A model generated the notes under the pieces. It searched no databases. It was given only the letters and a program-made list of their open reading frames with translations, and was not told where the DNA came from. From Ricinus communis (taxonomy: Eukaryota; Streptophyta; Magnoliopsida; Malpighiales; Euphorbiaceae), in NCBI RefSeq assembly GCF_019578655.1, contig NC_063259.1, forward strand, positions 28,445,277-28,509,276: a DNA stretch of 64,000 nucleotides, written 5' to 3'. Below are positions 43,390 through 54,891 of this stretch, in pieces (position 1 is the first letter of the stretch; each line of letters opens with the position of its first letter). Made by a program: the position numbers and the translations under genes.

Positions 43390-46300
43390 TTTTGTAAAGA
43401 TGTTGTACATATGGGAATTTTAGTTTTAATTTTTTTTTTTTTTTCTGGATTTCATGCAATGAGTTATCCTTTGTGAAGGCCATGGTGCCAAATGCAATCA
43501 TGGTGTTTGTAGGTATATGAGGCTTCATTCATATTACTTGAGGTAATATATGCAGTCACAATCAAAAATTTATGGAATCAACCAAACCTCGTAACAAAAT
43601 GGCTACTGTTATCTGTGCCGTCCTTTGTCATGTTTGCAAGGGGTGGATGATTTTTGTGCTGTTGCAAGCTTGAAATGGTGGCTCTTCTTGATGCCTGACA
43701 AAGCTTGCTCATATCAATGAATTCTTTCGGCCGTAGGATTCAACTATAGAAGAATTACTGGACGGGTGCATTGGGGCCGGCTAAAGAAGGATTGTAGAAG
43801 GTAGGATTAAGGGCCATGCGTATATTGCAAAGCAGAAGAAAAATGTGAAGAACAAAGTAAGATCTGTGATCACCATATCTTGTTGTTTTACTTGTTTGTA
43901 TTGATGCCTTTTTGGCAATTTATCATCCAAATGTTTCATGATGTTTTAGGATCTAATTTGAAATTCGTTGTTCTGTTTGAAAATGATTTAATACTCATCT
44001 CTCAACAGCTTCTTTTCCCCCTTCAGTCTGTCGGACGTCCTTGTTAAGTCATTTATGGTCCAAATTCGAAAATGATAGGTAGCCTAACCCATTCTTGAAG
44101 TCCAACCTAGGACTTAATGTAAACTTTTATGTAAATTGTTTCAAGTTGCCGTCATATATATTCTCTGTGTTCGGCGGAGGTGGAAGGCAGAAAAAGGGTC
44201 AGGGGAGAGGATTTTTCCCTTTGTTTGTCAGGATTGCCTTGAAAGAGTAGAAGAAAAATGAAAACTGTTACTCCAATTTTGAAATGAATGAATGCGCCGA
44301 AGTCAATTTCAATGTCCGCCCTTACTCCATGGTATTTTTCTAAATCTCTTATTTCCAATATTTTCACGAGGCAAAAGTAGACATGGTAACAGCTAGAGAG
44401 GAAACGTCATCTTTTGAGTTGCAAGTCAAAAACACAAACTCTCAATACTAGTTGTAAAGTGGGCAACTTGAAACATAAGCAAATTTGAATCTTCTTCAAA
44501 GGTTAACAGGTTTAACGCCTGTGATATAGGGGAATTCTACAGTAAATTTGTTGCTTACAAACTAAACTCATAGTAACGATTATTAGATGATGAAGTGCAC
44601 GTGATAATTGAGTATACGTATAGTTAAAGAAAGAATGGTTTCTATGTGGCAGGGGGCTGGATGCAGGAGACTTGAGTAGCAGTAGGTTAGTTAGGAGTAG
44701 GAGAATGAGATTCAAAAATGCAGGATGGGGTTTTCATCCCTAAAGCAAATACATAAGAGCTTTATGTGTAGTAGTTGTCCAAAGACATGAAGTTTGTCGA
44801 TTGCGAAGACTTTGAACAATTTTAATTGGTCTCAAGTCAAGCTTCAACGGGAAGGCTAAAGTCAAATTTGAACATAAATTAAAAAAGAAATTTAGACCTA
44901 TTGCAGCTATGAATTCCTTTTCTCGCCCACTAATTAATTATATTAACGATTACGCTTACTTGCTATCAATCATTCCTCCACCATCACCCAACGTCCAACT
45001 AAATGCTAAATACGATCCAATTTGGGGCTCAAGATACTTTCATGCATTCAAGTTTTATTCATACACTTGCTCGACATGCCCCATTTTTTTTGTTTGAAAA
45101 AGATAGTAAAAAAGATAAAATAAAATATATATATATTTGCAAAAAATATTATCCTGTGAGCAAATAAATGTGCCATGTCAACATAATGTGTTGCATTTCA
45201 GCACCATATCAACTAAAAGTTGACCACATATTATTATATATTTAAGTTTGCTAGTGGAATAAATTAATAAAAGAAACTCATTCATATGTTTTTTTTTTCT
45301 TTTTCTTTTTTTCCCTTTTTAAATAAGATATCTTTAGAGGTTGGATTGCATATAAAAAATTTGACAAAAAAGCATTTAGAGAAAAAGAATAATAAAAGTA
45401 TTTAGTCAAATTCAAAGTTCCAATTTGCAAATCCCGAAAATAAAATAGAATATAACAATCAATTAAGGAATGTTGAAAGTTAATTTTTCTTTTCAAGTAA
45501 TTAAAAAGGTGTCTAATCATTGATTAATAAATAAATAAAAAGGTGCACGCAGAATACTCAATATAAGCGGACCATTTCAACGAGTCGCCATCTTTCTAAA
45601 CTCAGATGCACGGTTCAAACTTGAAAGTCATCAAAATCAAATACATCTAGAAGTTTCCTTTTCCCAGTCTTTTGAAAAAACCTTTCAAGTCATGGTTGCT
45701 TAATCAGTACTGCATCTTCCATGTTTTAATCTTATTTATCTTTTTTACTTCCTTTGTGTTTTAGACTTCTACCCTTTGTTTGAATTGGAGAAAAAGTAAA
45801 AGAGGAAAGAAAATAAGAGAATAAAACAATTTTTTTATGTTTAGAAAAGAGAGAAAGAAAAATAACTCTTATTTTCCACCCTATATTCTCTCTTTTTCAA
45901 AAAGAAAAATAAAATAAAAAGAGTGAAAAATAAAGGATGAATTCCTTCTTTTATTTTTCATCCATCCAAACAAGAAGAAGGAAAATAATTCTTTTTTTTC
46001 TTTCTTTCCTATGAAAACTTCCAAACTTTCATAGGGTTAAGATGCATTAAAGGAGAAAAGGGGTATAGAAGGAAGCAATCGCTTCATCACAAAACTACTA
46101 ATTCAGTGACTATCAAATCACAATTAATAATTCACAGATCGAGATTGCATTTAATAATAAAGATTAACACAAGTTTGTTACTGTCTGTAAATGACAAGAT
46201 GGGAGCTGGAAATTAGCTCCAAATCCACTTAAAGGTCACGGTTATACTGATTCAATGCAGCGGTAGGTGCGAGAAGGAGAAAACAATTTGAATGCGAGTG

Positions 46301-48520
46301 CTATTGGCTAATCCAGGGAAGATCACTGACGGAAGAAAAAAAAAAGAAAAAGGGAGGTTAGAGACGATGAGGAAAAGAGATGGTTGCAGTGACCCTTTAT
46401 GGCTGGCTTTTCAATGGCAGCTAAAACTTTCCATTTCACACTCTAATAATTTAAATTTATGAATCCCAAAGTGTCTCTAAGTAATGGGAAATTTTAATTA
46501 TGATGTCAACGTACATGTTATAGCTAGTAAGATTTTTAATCACCATGTTCGAATTATTGCTTTTGATATTTTACTGTCTTACTAATCAATCACTAAATAA
46601 AAAAGTATTTTTAAGAATATATAACAATAAAAAATACCCATAGTAAATGCATTTTTTGCACAAAATTTGCCAGGTATGATTCAGGCAAAATATAATTTTA
46701 TATTTTATTAAGAAAACTTCACCTTAAAATGTTAATGAAACGACAGAGTTACGTGTATATATATATATATATATAGAAATATTTAACATTTTTATTATAA
46801 ATGAAAATTTAAACTTGCTATATGCATGTCAAACTAAATCTATACATAATTTTAAATAATATATTTATGGTAGATTTTAAAATGTTGTAGTTTATAGTGA
46901 CTTTTAAATATTATAACAATAAAAATAGAATATATATATATTGCTAAATGACGTTAGGTTGTAGGATAGATATTGGCAATCGACTTGGAAACTTTGTATA
47001 TAATTTCTGAAAATCTACTTCTTAAGACCAAAAAAAGAATATATATATTTATATAATTTATTCTGGTGGTTGAACATGAGCGGCCAAGTCTGAGGGCATT
47101 GTCTTGAGATGGATATGGATAGACGGAAAGCTAGGTAGATGGGAAGATCCGCTCCTCTTATAACAAGCCGCCACCGCCCACCCAAGGCGTTTACACTACC
47201 CACCACCACCCCACTCTCGTCAAATAAAATTCAAAGTTTGTCTCAAAAAAAAAAATATTTGATATTTTTTACTAGCTATTAGCTAGTGTTGCCCGAGCTT
47301 TAATTTCACTCACACTTTTAATATTAGAGATATATTTATTTTTACATATTAATATATATTTTCCGTAATTCATATTTCATTATTATTTTTATTAGTTAAT
47401 AAAGGAAAATATTATATAATTTTATTTTTATATATATTATATAAAAAATACGCCGTAATAATTTATTATATAAATAAATATATTATTATTATTATTTTTT
47501 ATTTTATAAGAAATTGGTTATATTCGTTCTACCAGCTATTATTTTCATATTGGTTATGTTTATTTCACCTTCTTAAGATGAAAAGTGGACTTGAGACAAA
47601 TGCAAAATATCTAAATAAAGACCGATTTCTAATAGAATAAGGGGTGCATAAGTGAATTAAATTATACATTGAAATGAGACAGCGAATAACTGATAATATA
47701 CTTATAAAGAGATAAAATCAATCATATAAAACATGTCTTTCAATAATTTAAATTAATAGTTGGAAGAACTCCAAAGTCGGTATTTGAATTTTGGAGAGTC
47801 AAATAACCTACAATTTATTTAAATACTGTCTTCATATTAGTCTCTTTCCAATTAATTTTGCATAATTTTTTCACTTCACTGTCCATAAAACTTATATTTC
47901 CAGAAGTAATTACGTTGTGTAATTAAAATTAAACTAGTAATGTATAGATAATACATCTTTTTCTTTTTTCTTTTTTTATTCCAAGGAGATTATTAGCATT
48001 CTCAAAGTGCTTGTAGAAGTTAATCAAATCAGTTCTAAGAAAAAATCTGATATCATGATTTATAAGTGTTAATTTACAATATTTTTGAATATTTGACATT
48101 TGACATTAAATGATTAATTTAATATATATTTCAGTTATTTAATATTAATAAAGAACAAATACAATCATAAATAATTAATATATATAAAATAATAAAATTA
48201 TTTAATATCAATGAATATGTATTAATGTCTGTCAAGAGAAGTAAAGATTTTTTTAAACAAAGTGTGAAATGCATCATATGTTTACAACTTTGAATTTCAT
48301 TAGACCAAAAATGTTAAATTAATAATTCCTAAAAAATATTTTCGAAAAAGAAATAATTTCTAAAAAAACCTATCATGAAAAAAACCAGAAACAAGAATGA
48401 GAAGCGAAAGAGAGGGATGTGTAGTACTTAAAACTAATCAGTGGGCACTGTTGCTTGGGACTTCTGTTCACACCAATCCTGATTATAATTGATAGAAATA
48501 TAAATAAAGGCCTCGATCGG
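43390..48520. other. AT-rich, transposon-littered spacer between copine and ERF genes
   Basis: The copine 3'UTR probably reaches 43.7-44.0 kb. The remaining ~4.5 kb shows no recognisable gene. It holds a MITE candidate (45770-45977), a TA microsatellite near 46759, poly-purine stretches and a short palindrome (CTAGCTATTAGCTAG, about 47272-47286). Frames at 44152-44715 and 47015-47209 resemble nothing known. Confidence 0.55.
45770..45977. mobile_element. MITE candidate (~208 bp)
   Basis: The left end CCTTTGTTTGAATTGGAGAA and the right end, read on the minus strand, CTTGTTTGGATGGATGAAAA are imperfect inverted repeats about 30 bp long; the A-rich/T-rich interior folds back on itself. There is no coding capacity. 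The termini resemble those of the candidate at 62485-62677, suggesting one family. Confidence 0.5.
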
Positions 48521-48529
48521 TTATTTCAA

Positions 48530-48560
48530 ACCCTATATATGCTGTCATCTTCTCAGTGTT
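48530..48560 (+). promoter_or_regulatory. TATA box of the ERF gene
   Basis: CCCTATATATGC (48531-48542) is a near-ideal plant TATA box, about 180-280 bp ahead of the possible ERF start codons. Transcription would begin near 48565-48575, so upstream AUGs at 48610, 48662 and 48730 would all lie in the leader. Confidence 0.65.
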
Positions 48561-48716
48561 GCTTGCTTGTCCTCTTGTTTCAGCTGCTTCTTATCTTCAT
48601 CTTATTGATATGTAACTCTGACGCCACTTTAGCTACAAATTAAATCTCATTTACTGCTTGCATGCTCTAGCTATCCATCAAAGTTTATCGAACAACTTAA
48701 CACCCGATTCACAAAA

Positions 48717-49954
48717 GTGGATCGAAATCATGGGAAGAGGCCCCTTTCATTCAATGAATCGGAAGAGAAAGAGGAAGATCATGTCTTTCCTGTCTACTCA
48801 GCTCGATCTCAACAAGATATGGATGCAATGATTTCAGCCCTAGCTCAAGTCATCGGGAGTAGCCAAAGTAATCCAGTTCAAGTGCATGCAAACCCAGTAT
48901 CATTAGCACAATCAAACGCACAACACAATGATCAACCACAACCGATTCAAGATCAAGGTGATTCATCACATATATGCTCATACTCAGAAACAATTTATTA
49001 TTTTCTTATCTAACATTTTACATTTGCATGAATGGTCTCAAACTATATATTTGAGTTGCTGTTATGTTTTTTTTATACCTTCAGTTTTTATTTCATATCT
49101 ATTGGTTTTAATTACTTGCTCTTTCTTCTCTTAATATCTAATAAAGACTTGGGGATATGATGCGAGTGATATTTGATTGATGTGCTTAATTCTCACTTTT
49201 CCATGAATTATACCTAATTAACCTCAACTCTTTTCTTCTACTTGGATCTTGTCTTTTTTATAATTAAAATTCAATTTACTTATTAGAATATTTTTTGGCC
49301 CTAATCTCAGTATCTAAGTTATTACCAAGTGCGGTTTGTAGTGAATATCATGCATACTAACTCTAAGAAGCTAGCACATACTTGTTTAATGCTTGTGTAG
49401 GGAATGTTAGGAGAAGACACTATAGAGGAGTGAGGCAAAGACCATGGGGAAAGTGGGCAGCTGAGATCAGGGACCCAAACAAGGCAGCTAGGGTATGGCT
49501 TGGTACTTTTGATACAGCTGAAGCAGCAGCACTTGCCTATGACGAAGCAGCTCTTAGGTTTAAAGGAAGCAAAGCTAAACTTAACTTCCCGGAAAGAGTT
49601 CAAGGCAGAAGTGAATTAGGTTACTTGACTAATCGCGAACAGGTTTCTAACCGAGTTGCTGCTGCTCCTCCTCCTCCTCCTCGCCCTCCACAATTACTAC
49701 AACAACAATACCAACAAGGTTACTTCCAATACCCAGAGTATCTTTTAGGAGGTTCGAGTTATGGCTTAAACTATGCTATGGCTCCGGGTACTTACGGTAG
49801 AGACTCATCTTCATCATCATCATCCGTATCTTCTCAACAACAGCCACAGGAAGAGCTTGTAATGAGCGATCCAATGCAGTTTGGAAGTCCTTATTCTCGT
49901 TTTGCTCATCCTTCAAATAGAAGGGACTTCGATTCTAGTGACGCAAGAGACTAG
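48717..49954 (+). CDS. AP2/ERF transcription factor, group X (ABR1/ERF110/ERF113-like)
   Basis: Exons are 48717-48957 and 49401-49954; G|GG joins them in frame. One AP2/ERF domain begins right at exon 2 ([20 protein letters not shown]), with the ERF-type Ala and Asp (WAAEIRD) that favour GCC-box binding. A Pro run, a Gln-rich stretch and a Ser run follow, typical of activation regions. Exon 1 carries [15 protein letters not shown], matching the M-x-x-M-V-S-A-L element of group X ERFs, which respond to ABA, ethylene, wounding and other stresses. Start problem: the frame is open back to 48633 but has no ATG before 48819. The residues before that ([10 protein letters not shown]...[10 protein letters not shown]) look conserved, and the likely ancestral start position is GTG at 48717. 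So the protein is 264 codons from there, or about 230 from Met at 48819. An upstream coding exon is also possible. Confidence 0.85.
48730..48831 (+). other. overlapping upstream ORF in the ERF leader (33 codons)
   Basis: An ATG at 48730, in a different frame from the ERF, runs 33 codons to TGA at 48829-48831 and so overlaps the ERF ATG at 48819. It is preceded by a start-stop AUG-UAA at 48610-48615 and by AUG-CUC-UAG at 48662-48670. If transcription starts at the TATA box as inferred, scanning ribosomes meet all three before the first in-frame ERF ATG. Translation is not shown. Confidence 0.5.
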
Positions 49955-52900
49955 TATAAGTAAGTTTAGCTTGAACGTTTTACCTCAACAGCTAGATGGA
50001 GAGATCGGCAAAGCTTGCTAGCTTCTGGTTATGATCGGCGTTTCTTTTTCACTTGTTTGTTTTTTCTTTCCAATTTCCAGTAACTTTTTGGATTAAATAC
50101 GTTATTGTCGAGCCACTTTCTCATCTGGGTAATCAAGAAGTGTTGTTTGATGATATTTAATTCCTATCAAAGAAAGAGAAAAAAAATGAAGGGGTTTAGT
50201 TTGCATCACTTAAAGAGTTAATAGTTATTCTTTCTAAAAGTCATGGAAATAGAAAACATAAAAAGTTACTTATCTACATTCTAGATGATGATGATGATAA
50301 GAGAAACCAGCTGCTGATCCTCCCATTTGAACATATAACTTCATGATATCCTTCATGGCTTGTTAATTTCTTAATATTTTCCTTCGTGTTCCTCCACCGG
50401 CAAGTATGAAAGGAATGCTAAAAAAGAAGCCCGAAATTAATCAAACAAACACGCGAAATGGCTGCATGCGATGCTACCTTCTTTTAATGGACTTTAGAGG
50501 CCATCTTTACATCAAAGAATGGTATTGTATTCTTGTCGACATGCATATTTGCACATTGGTAGGGAAAATAGCAATGGAACAGTAAATATACATACAAATA
50601 CATAAGAAGACACGGTTTTATGAAGATAGCTAATAATAATAGTTTCTAAATTATAAGTCAGTATATATATAAAGGCAGTATCTCAATGTGTTAAATTCCC
50701 CAGTATACTGTCTGCATTCTAGAGGTTTCAACTGATAGAAGATACGGTGTGAAAATCTGAATATCCAATTGTCACTGAAATCGGCTGCATTGCCAAAGCC
50801 GAAAACATCTAAAAAGGACAAACTGAGTTTTGCAGGCAAATGGTATTCACGCGTTATATAAAGTCAGCCCTTTTACCAAGAATATCGACCCACTGCCTAT
50901 CTACATTTTTGGATTGGGCTTTTGACTACAGTTTGTTTGTTGAGATAACATAACCTTTTTTCCTTCTTGGACGTGATCTATACGTGTTCTAGTTTCATGC
51001 TAATCTGGCAATATTATTATATTCTATGTCTATAATTTCATGATAATACTAATAATTCAGCATCCATTGCTTTTTTTCTTCGGCTTAGTCCAGCTAAAAA
51101 GTAAGAAAATAATTGGATACGACAATTCGTTTCATTTTCTTATCCTTTTGTTGAAGATAAACTTGTTCATGTGTTGCACACTGATGAAGTTAGGAATATA
51201 AGATTAGTTTACCATGTGCTTGCATAATCGCAATATGTTATGCAAGAATGTGAAATTTCTACACACATACACCTGTGATAAGTTCATTGGTCAAAGCTGT
51301 GCAACATGAATGTTATTAAATGTAATATTTGTATTATATTAATAAATAATTTTAGTAATGTAAATGCTATACCTTATAAATAATATTGAATTTCAATCTA
51401 CAATATAGATTAAGTAATCAATGCATGGGTGCATGATGGAACATGGCTAGACCAAACAACTCCATCCGGTCCCAACTCAAGAAAAGAACAAATGAAGAAG
51501 CATTTCAATTATTTTATCAGTGCACAGTTTGAATAATTAAAGTGGGTTCTTCTACAGTAGATTTTATTTATAGTAAAAGATCTAGAGAATTACATAGTTT
51601 GAAATAGTATCTACACGAGGCTAAATTAATAAAGAAAACACAGTTGTGTCATGTTAATGAAAATACACTGTCAAATTAACAATCAAATCACAGGAGTAAG
51701 CTGTATGCCTTTTCATTTTGATCCCTAGTCAGCAGTCAAATTAAGATTTGTTGAAGGGTTGTTAATATTTATTTATTCTCAAGTAAGTTACTTTTATGCA
51801 CCGTTCACTTTGAGATGAAGAAAGAATATATACATATGTGAAATCTATTACAAAATGGTAAACATGGCATTCTTTTAAACTAATAGTACCCAGGAAAAGT
51901 GGAAATGGGTTTGAAGAGATCCCATGGATAAATAGACAAGAACCTACCTTCCCAATATTATCCGAAAATTCTTGCTTCGAATTATTATTTCCACATCTCA
52001 TCAACCCATCCAAACCATAACAGAGAGAGGCATTAATCTGTTGTTACATTTATCATCAGTCCCCATCATGTTGCCCCAGTCAAGTGCCTTTTCCTTGAAA
52101 TTTATAAATCGTGCATGACAAGGATCTAATTTTTGGGGGTTGTAAATGCATGGCCTGCACTATTTGTGTTGTGGGTTTGAATTTTTAAGTTTATATGGGA
52201 CCAAAAACACATTCCTTTCCGTTCATACATTGTCATCCAATAAAACTATAAAGCATATCTATCCAGGCTCTTGCTTTCATATATGCCTTCAAAGAGAACA
52301 AAAATAAAAATCATGCGGTCATGGATATATCTGCTTTTTTCTTTTCTTGATTATAAGTAGGAAGAACTTTGGAAAATGTTAATGATTTTGATAGTCTGAA
52401 AGGTTAAAATAATGCATGAATCTTTTTATATGTAAGACACTTTTTCTGGATTAAACAACATATCTATCCAGGCTTGCTTTCACAAAAGATCACACTTTAT
52501 TATTCGTTGTAGATTACTACGTTCTTATCCATTCTCCCTGCGCAAGTACCTATATTACCACTTTAATAATTTTATTTATATTCATGTCTTTCTTTTTATT
52601 TATTTGGTTGTTAGGTTATGCTTTGAGTTCTCGGGTTATAATATAGCTGAAAGAATACCGTTATACAATTTTTTGTGGAAATTAAAAATGTCATATAAGT
52701 TGATTCTATGCATTGTAATGAAACTATAGTTTATACATTTAGACTCCCACCAATATTGTCAACAAACACTAATTGGCTTTAGATAAATGGTCTCATAAAG
52801 ACAGAAAACAAATATTAAAATAAGAATAAGATGTCTAGATAATGAATAGCTTAAAATATGCGAATATAAGAATGAATTATACTGTATATTGAATTGTGGA

Positions 52901-54160
52901 AAAGTATGACTAAATTATATGTATAGGTAAAAGATATAATAAGTTTTTTATTTTTTTGGTTAAAAGTGTAATTAAATTCTTAAGTTTCAAAAAGTTGAAC
53001 TATATTTTTTTAAAGTTTGAAAAATATAATAATTATATCCTTAGAGTTAATTCTATCTATTTTACTACTTTTTATCGTAGACAGAAATACTAGCTAGCTT
53101 TGCCTTTAATAGATCGAAATCATAAAATGATAATTCTTTCTTTATTACGGTATATAAAATCAACGCCGTCAATAGTTAAAAAGTAGAGGAGAGCGAAATA
53201 GACGAAATTAAATTTAAATATATAATTATTTTATTTGTTAAGTTTTAATAGTGTAATATAACTATTTTCAGAGGTTTAATCGCTCTTTAACCAAAAGTTG
53301 AGAAACTTATTGGTACATTCTTTACCAGTGTATAAGAATTGTGTCCAAGTCACATGACATGTTATATATGTCTTTGGAAAATTAGCGGTAGGGTTGGAAG
53401 AACTCTAACAATGAACATGAGGATATTAATGGTAATGAGATTTTTATCAAAAATGTGAGGTCAAAACAATATATATACTCATACACATTATGATTTTATT
53501 TTATAAGTAAATAATTATTATCCTATTTCAGTGGAAAGTACTCAAAGAGGTAAAGAACTAGTGATCAATTGAGTCCCGTTCCCACGCCTCACATAATAAG
53601 GAAAGAAGAGGACGGACGGACGGAGTGAAATGTGGAAACAATTATGACTTTAGAGTAATGCGGCGGCGCCTCTTACTGCCGGTTTTTTAAGTGATGGATG
53701 TTGGAGGGTGACGGTGATGGTGTCGGCTTTTCTTGTTTCAAAATTTTCGGCTGCTTTGACCCTTTTTGCTGACTAATGTTGTTCCGGGCCATATTCTTGT
53801 AGTGTAATTTAAGTTATTCTTATTTTCAAACTTTTAGAAAGCTCCAAGTTCTTAAGTCTTAACCTGCACTGCAATCCTCTGCTTCTTTCTTTCTTTTTGT
53901 CGAGTAACGTTTAAGAATTCAGTTTATGCTTAGAGACAACTTCACGTGCACTCAACTGAGTTAACCCAACTTTAGCATCGTCAGTTAAAATAATCAATGT
54001 AAAAGCCCAACCTAATAAAAGACAATCCGGCCCAAAAATTAAGATACAATTCGTGTTTCTGGAGATTTTCTTTTTTGGTGAATAAAGAAACTATTTTACG
54101 CAACCTTGATTTCAATGTCTATCTGGTGAATTAGAATAGCAGGCTAATCACACTACGAGA
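49955..54160. other. AT-rich spacer between the ERF and the coiled-coil gene
   Basis: The ERF 3'UTR probably ends by about 50,150. The rest contains no recognisable gene. Isolated frames (50651-50839, 51762-52013) lack family similarity. The stretch contains an inverted-repeat element (52926-53326) and a GC-richer patch near 53580-53760. Confidence 0.55.
52926..53326. mobile_element. inverted-repeat (MITE/foldback) element, ~400 bp
   Basis: The left arm starts GGTAAAAGATATAATAAGTT. The right arm, read on the minus strand from 53326, starts GGTAAAGAATGTACCAATAA then GTTT. The arms stay similar for about 150 bp (TTTTGGTTAAAAGTGTAATTA versus TTTTGGTTAAAGAGCGATTA). No coding capacity. The element could form a long hairpin and is a possible small-RNA source. 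GTATA occurs on both sides near the ends, but a clean target duplication was not found. Confidence 0.65.
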
Positions 54161-54891
54161 AATATTATCTTGTAATTTTTATGTTTTTCTGCACTGTTAA
54201 GAGAGAATCGCAGTTTAGAGAAAGAAAGAAAAATTGTGTACAAAATAGAATGAAAGGACCAGGAGCACAGCAGCAATGGAGTAAATCGGCCCCCTGACAA
54301 AATAATAGGAGCTTGGTCGTCCAGTAACCGACTAGACTGGAGCTAGATGTGCACTGCAGCCTTTGAAAAGCCAATTTGGTTGTAATACTTCAGGGCTGAG
54401 CTTGAACTTGTGATCCATGAAGAACAATAGCCCAATCTGATGCATATTTCGAATCCTTCGACCCCAGATGGTAACGAGAGAATTTCAGCATCATAGCAAC
54501 AATCATATTCACCCCATCTTGGAACACAAACTGCCTGCAGAAACTTAAACTTCATATTGATTAAACTTGCGAGTTATCAGTATAATAACAAACTCACAGA
54601 ATTAGGCATGTTTAAATTTCGGTTGTTATTTAGTAAAATGAAACATCATAGCAATGTTTGTATTTGTATAAAAATAGTGATTTATAGACTCAGATTAATC
54701 TTCAGTCCTGCTCCAATATGGTAAAGTCCAGACTCTAGGGCAAAGCAATCCAAATTCACACAAGGACTAACATTCTATTTCTACTATTCCAGATGTAATA
54801 AGTATTTGCAACAACGGGGAGAAAAGGGAAGTGTTTACTTATTGACACCAATCTACCAGATCTTACAGCTTAAGCGAGTGGATTCTGCCAT

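Noticed and set aside
47015..47209. 64-aa minus-strand frame in the copine-ERF spacer
   Set aside because: No family similarity and no start or splice context; probably chance.
54165..54555. Two overlapping minus-strand frames taken as a separate small gene
   Set aside because: Better explained as the alternative terminal exon and 3'UTR of the coiled-coil gene, since a strong acceptor lies at 54534.
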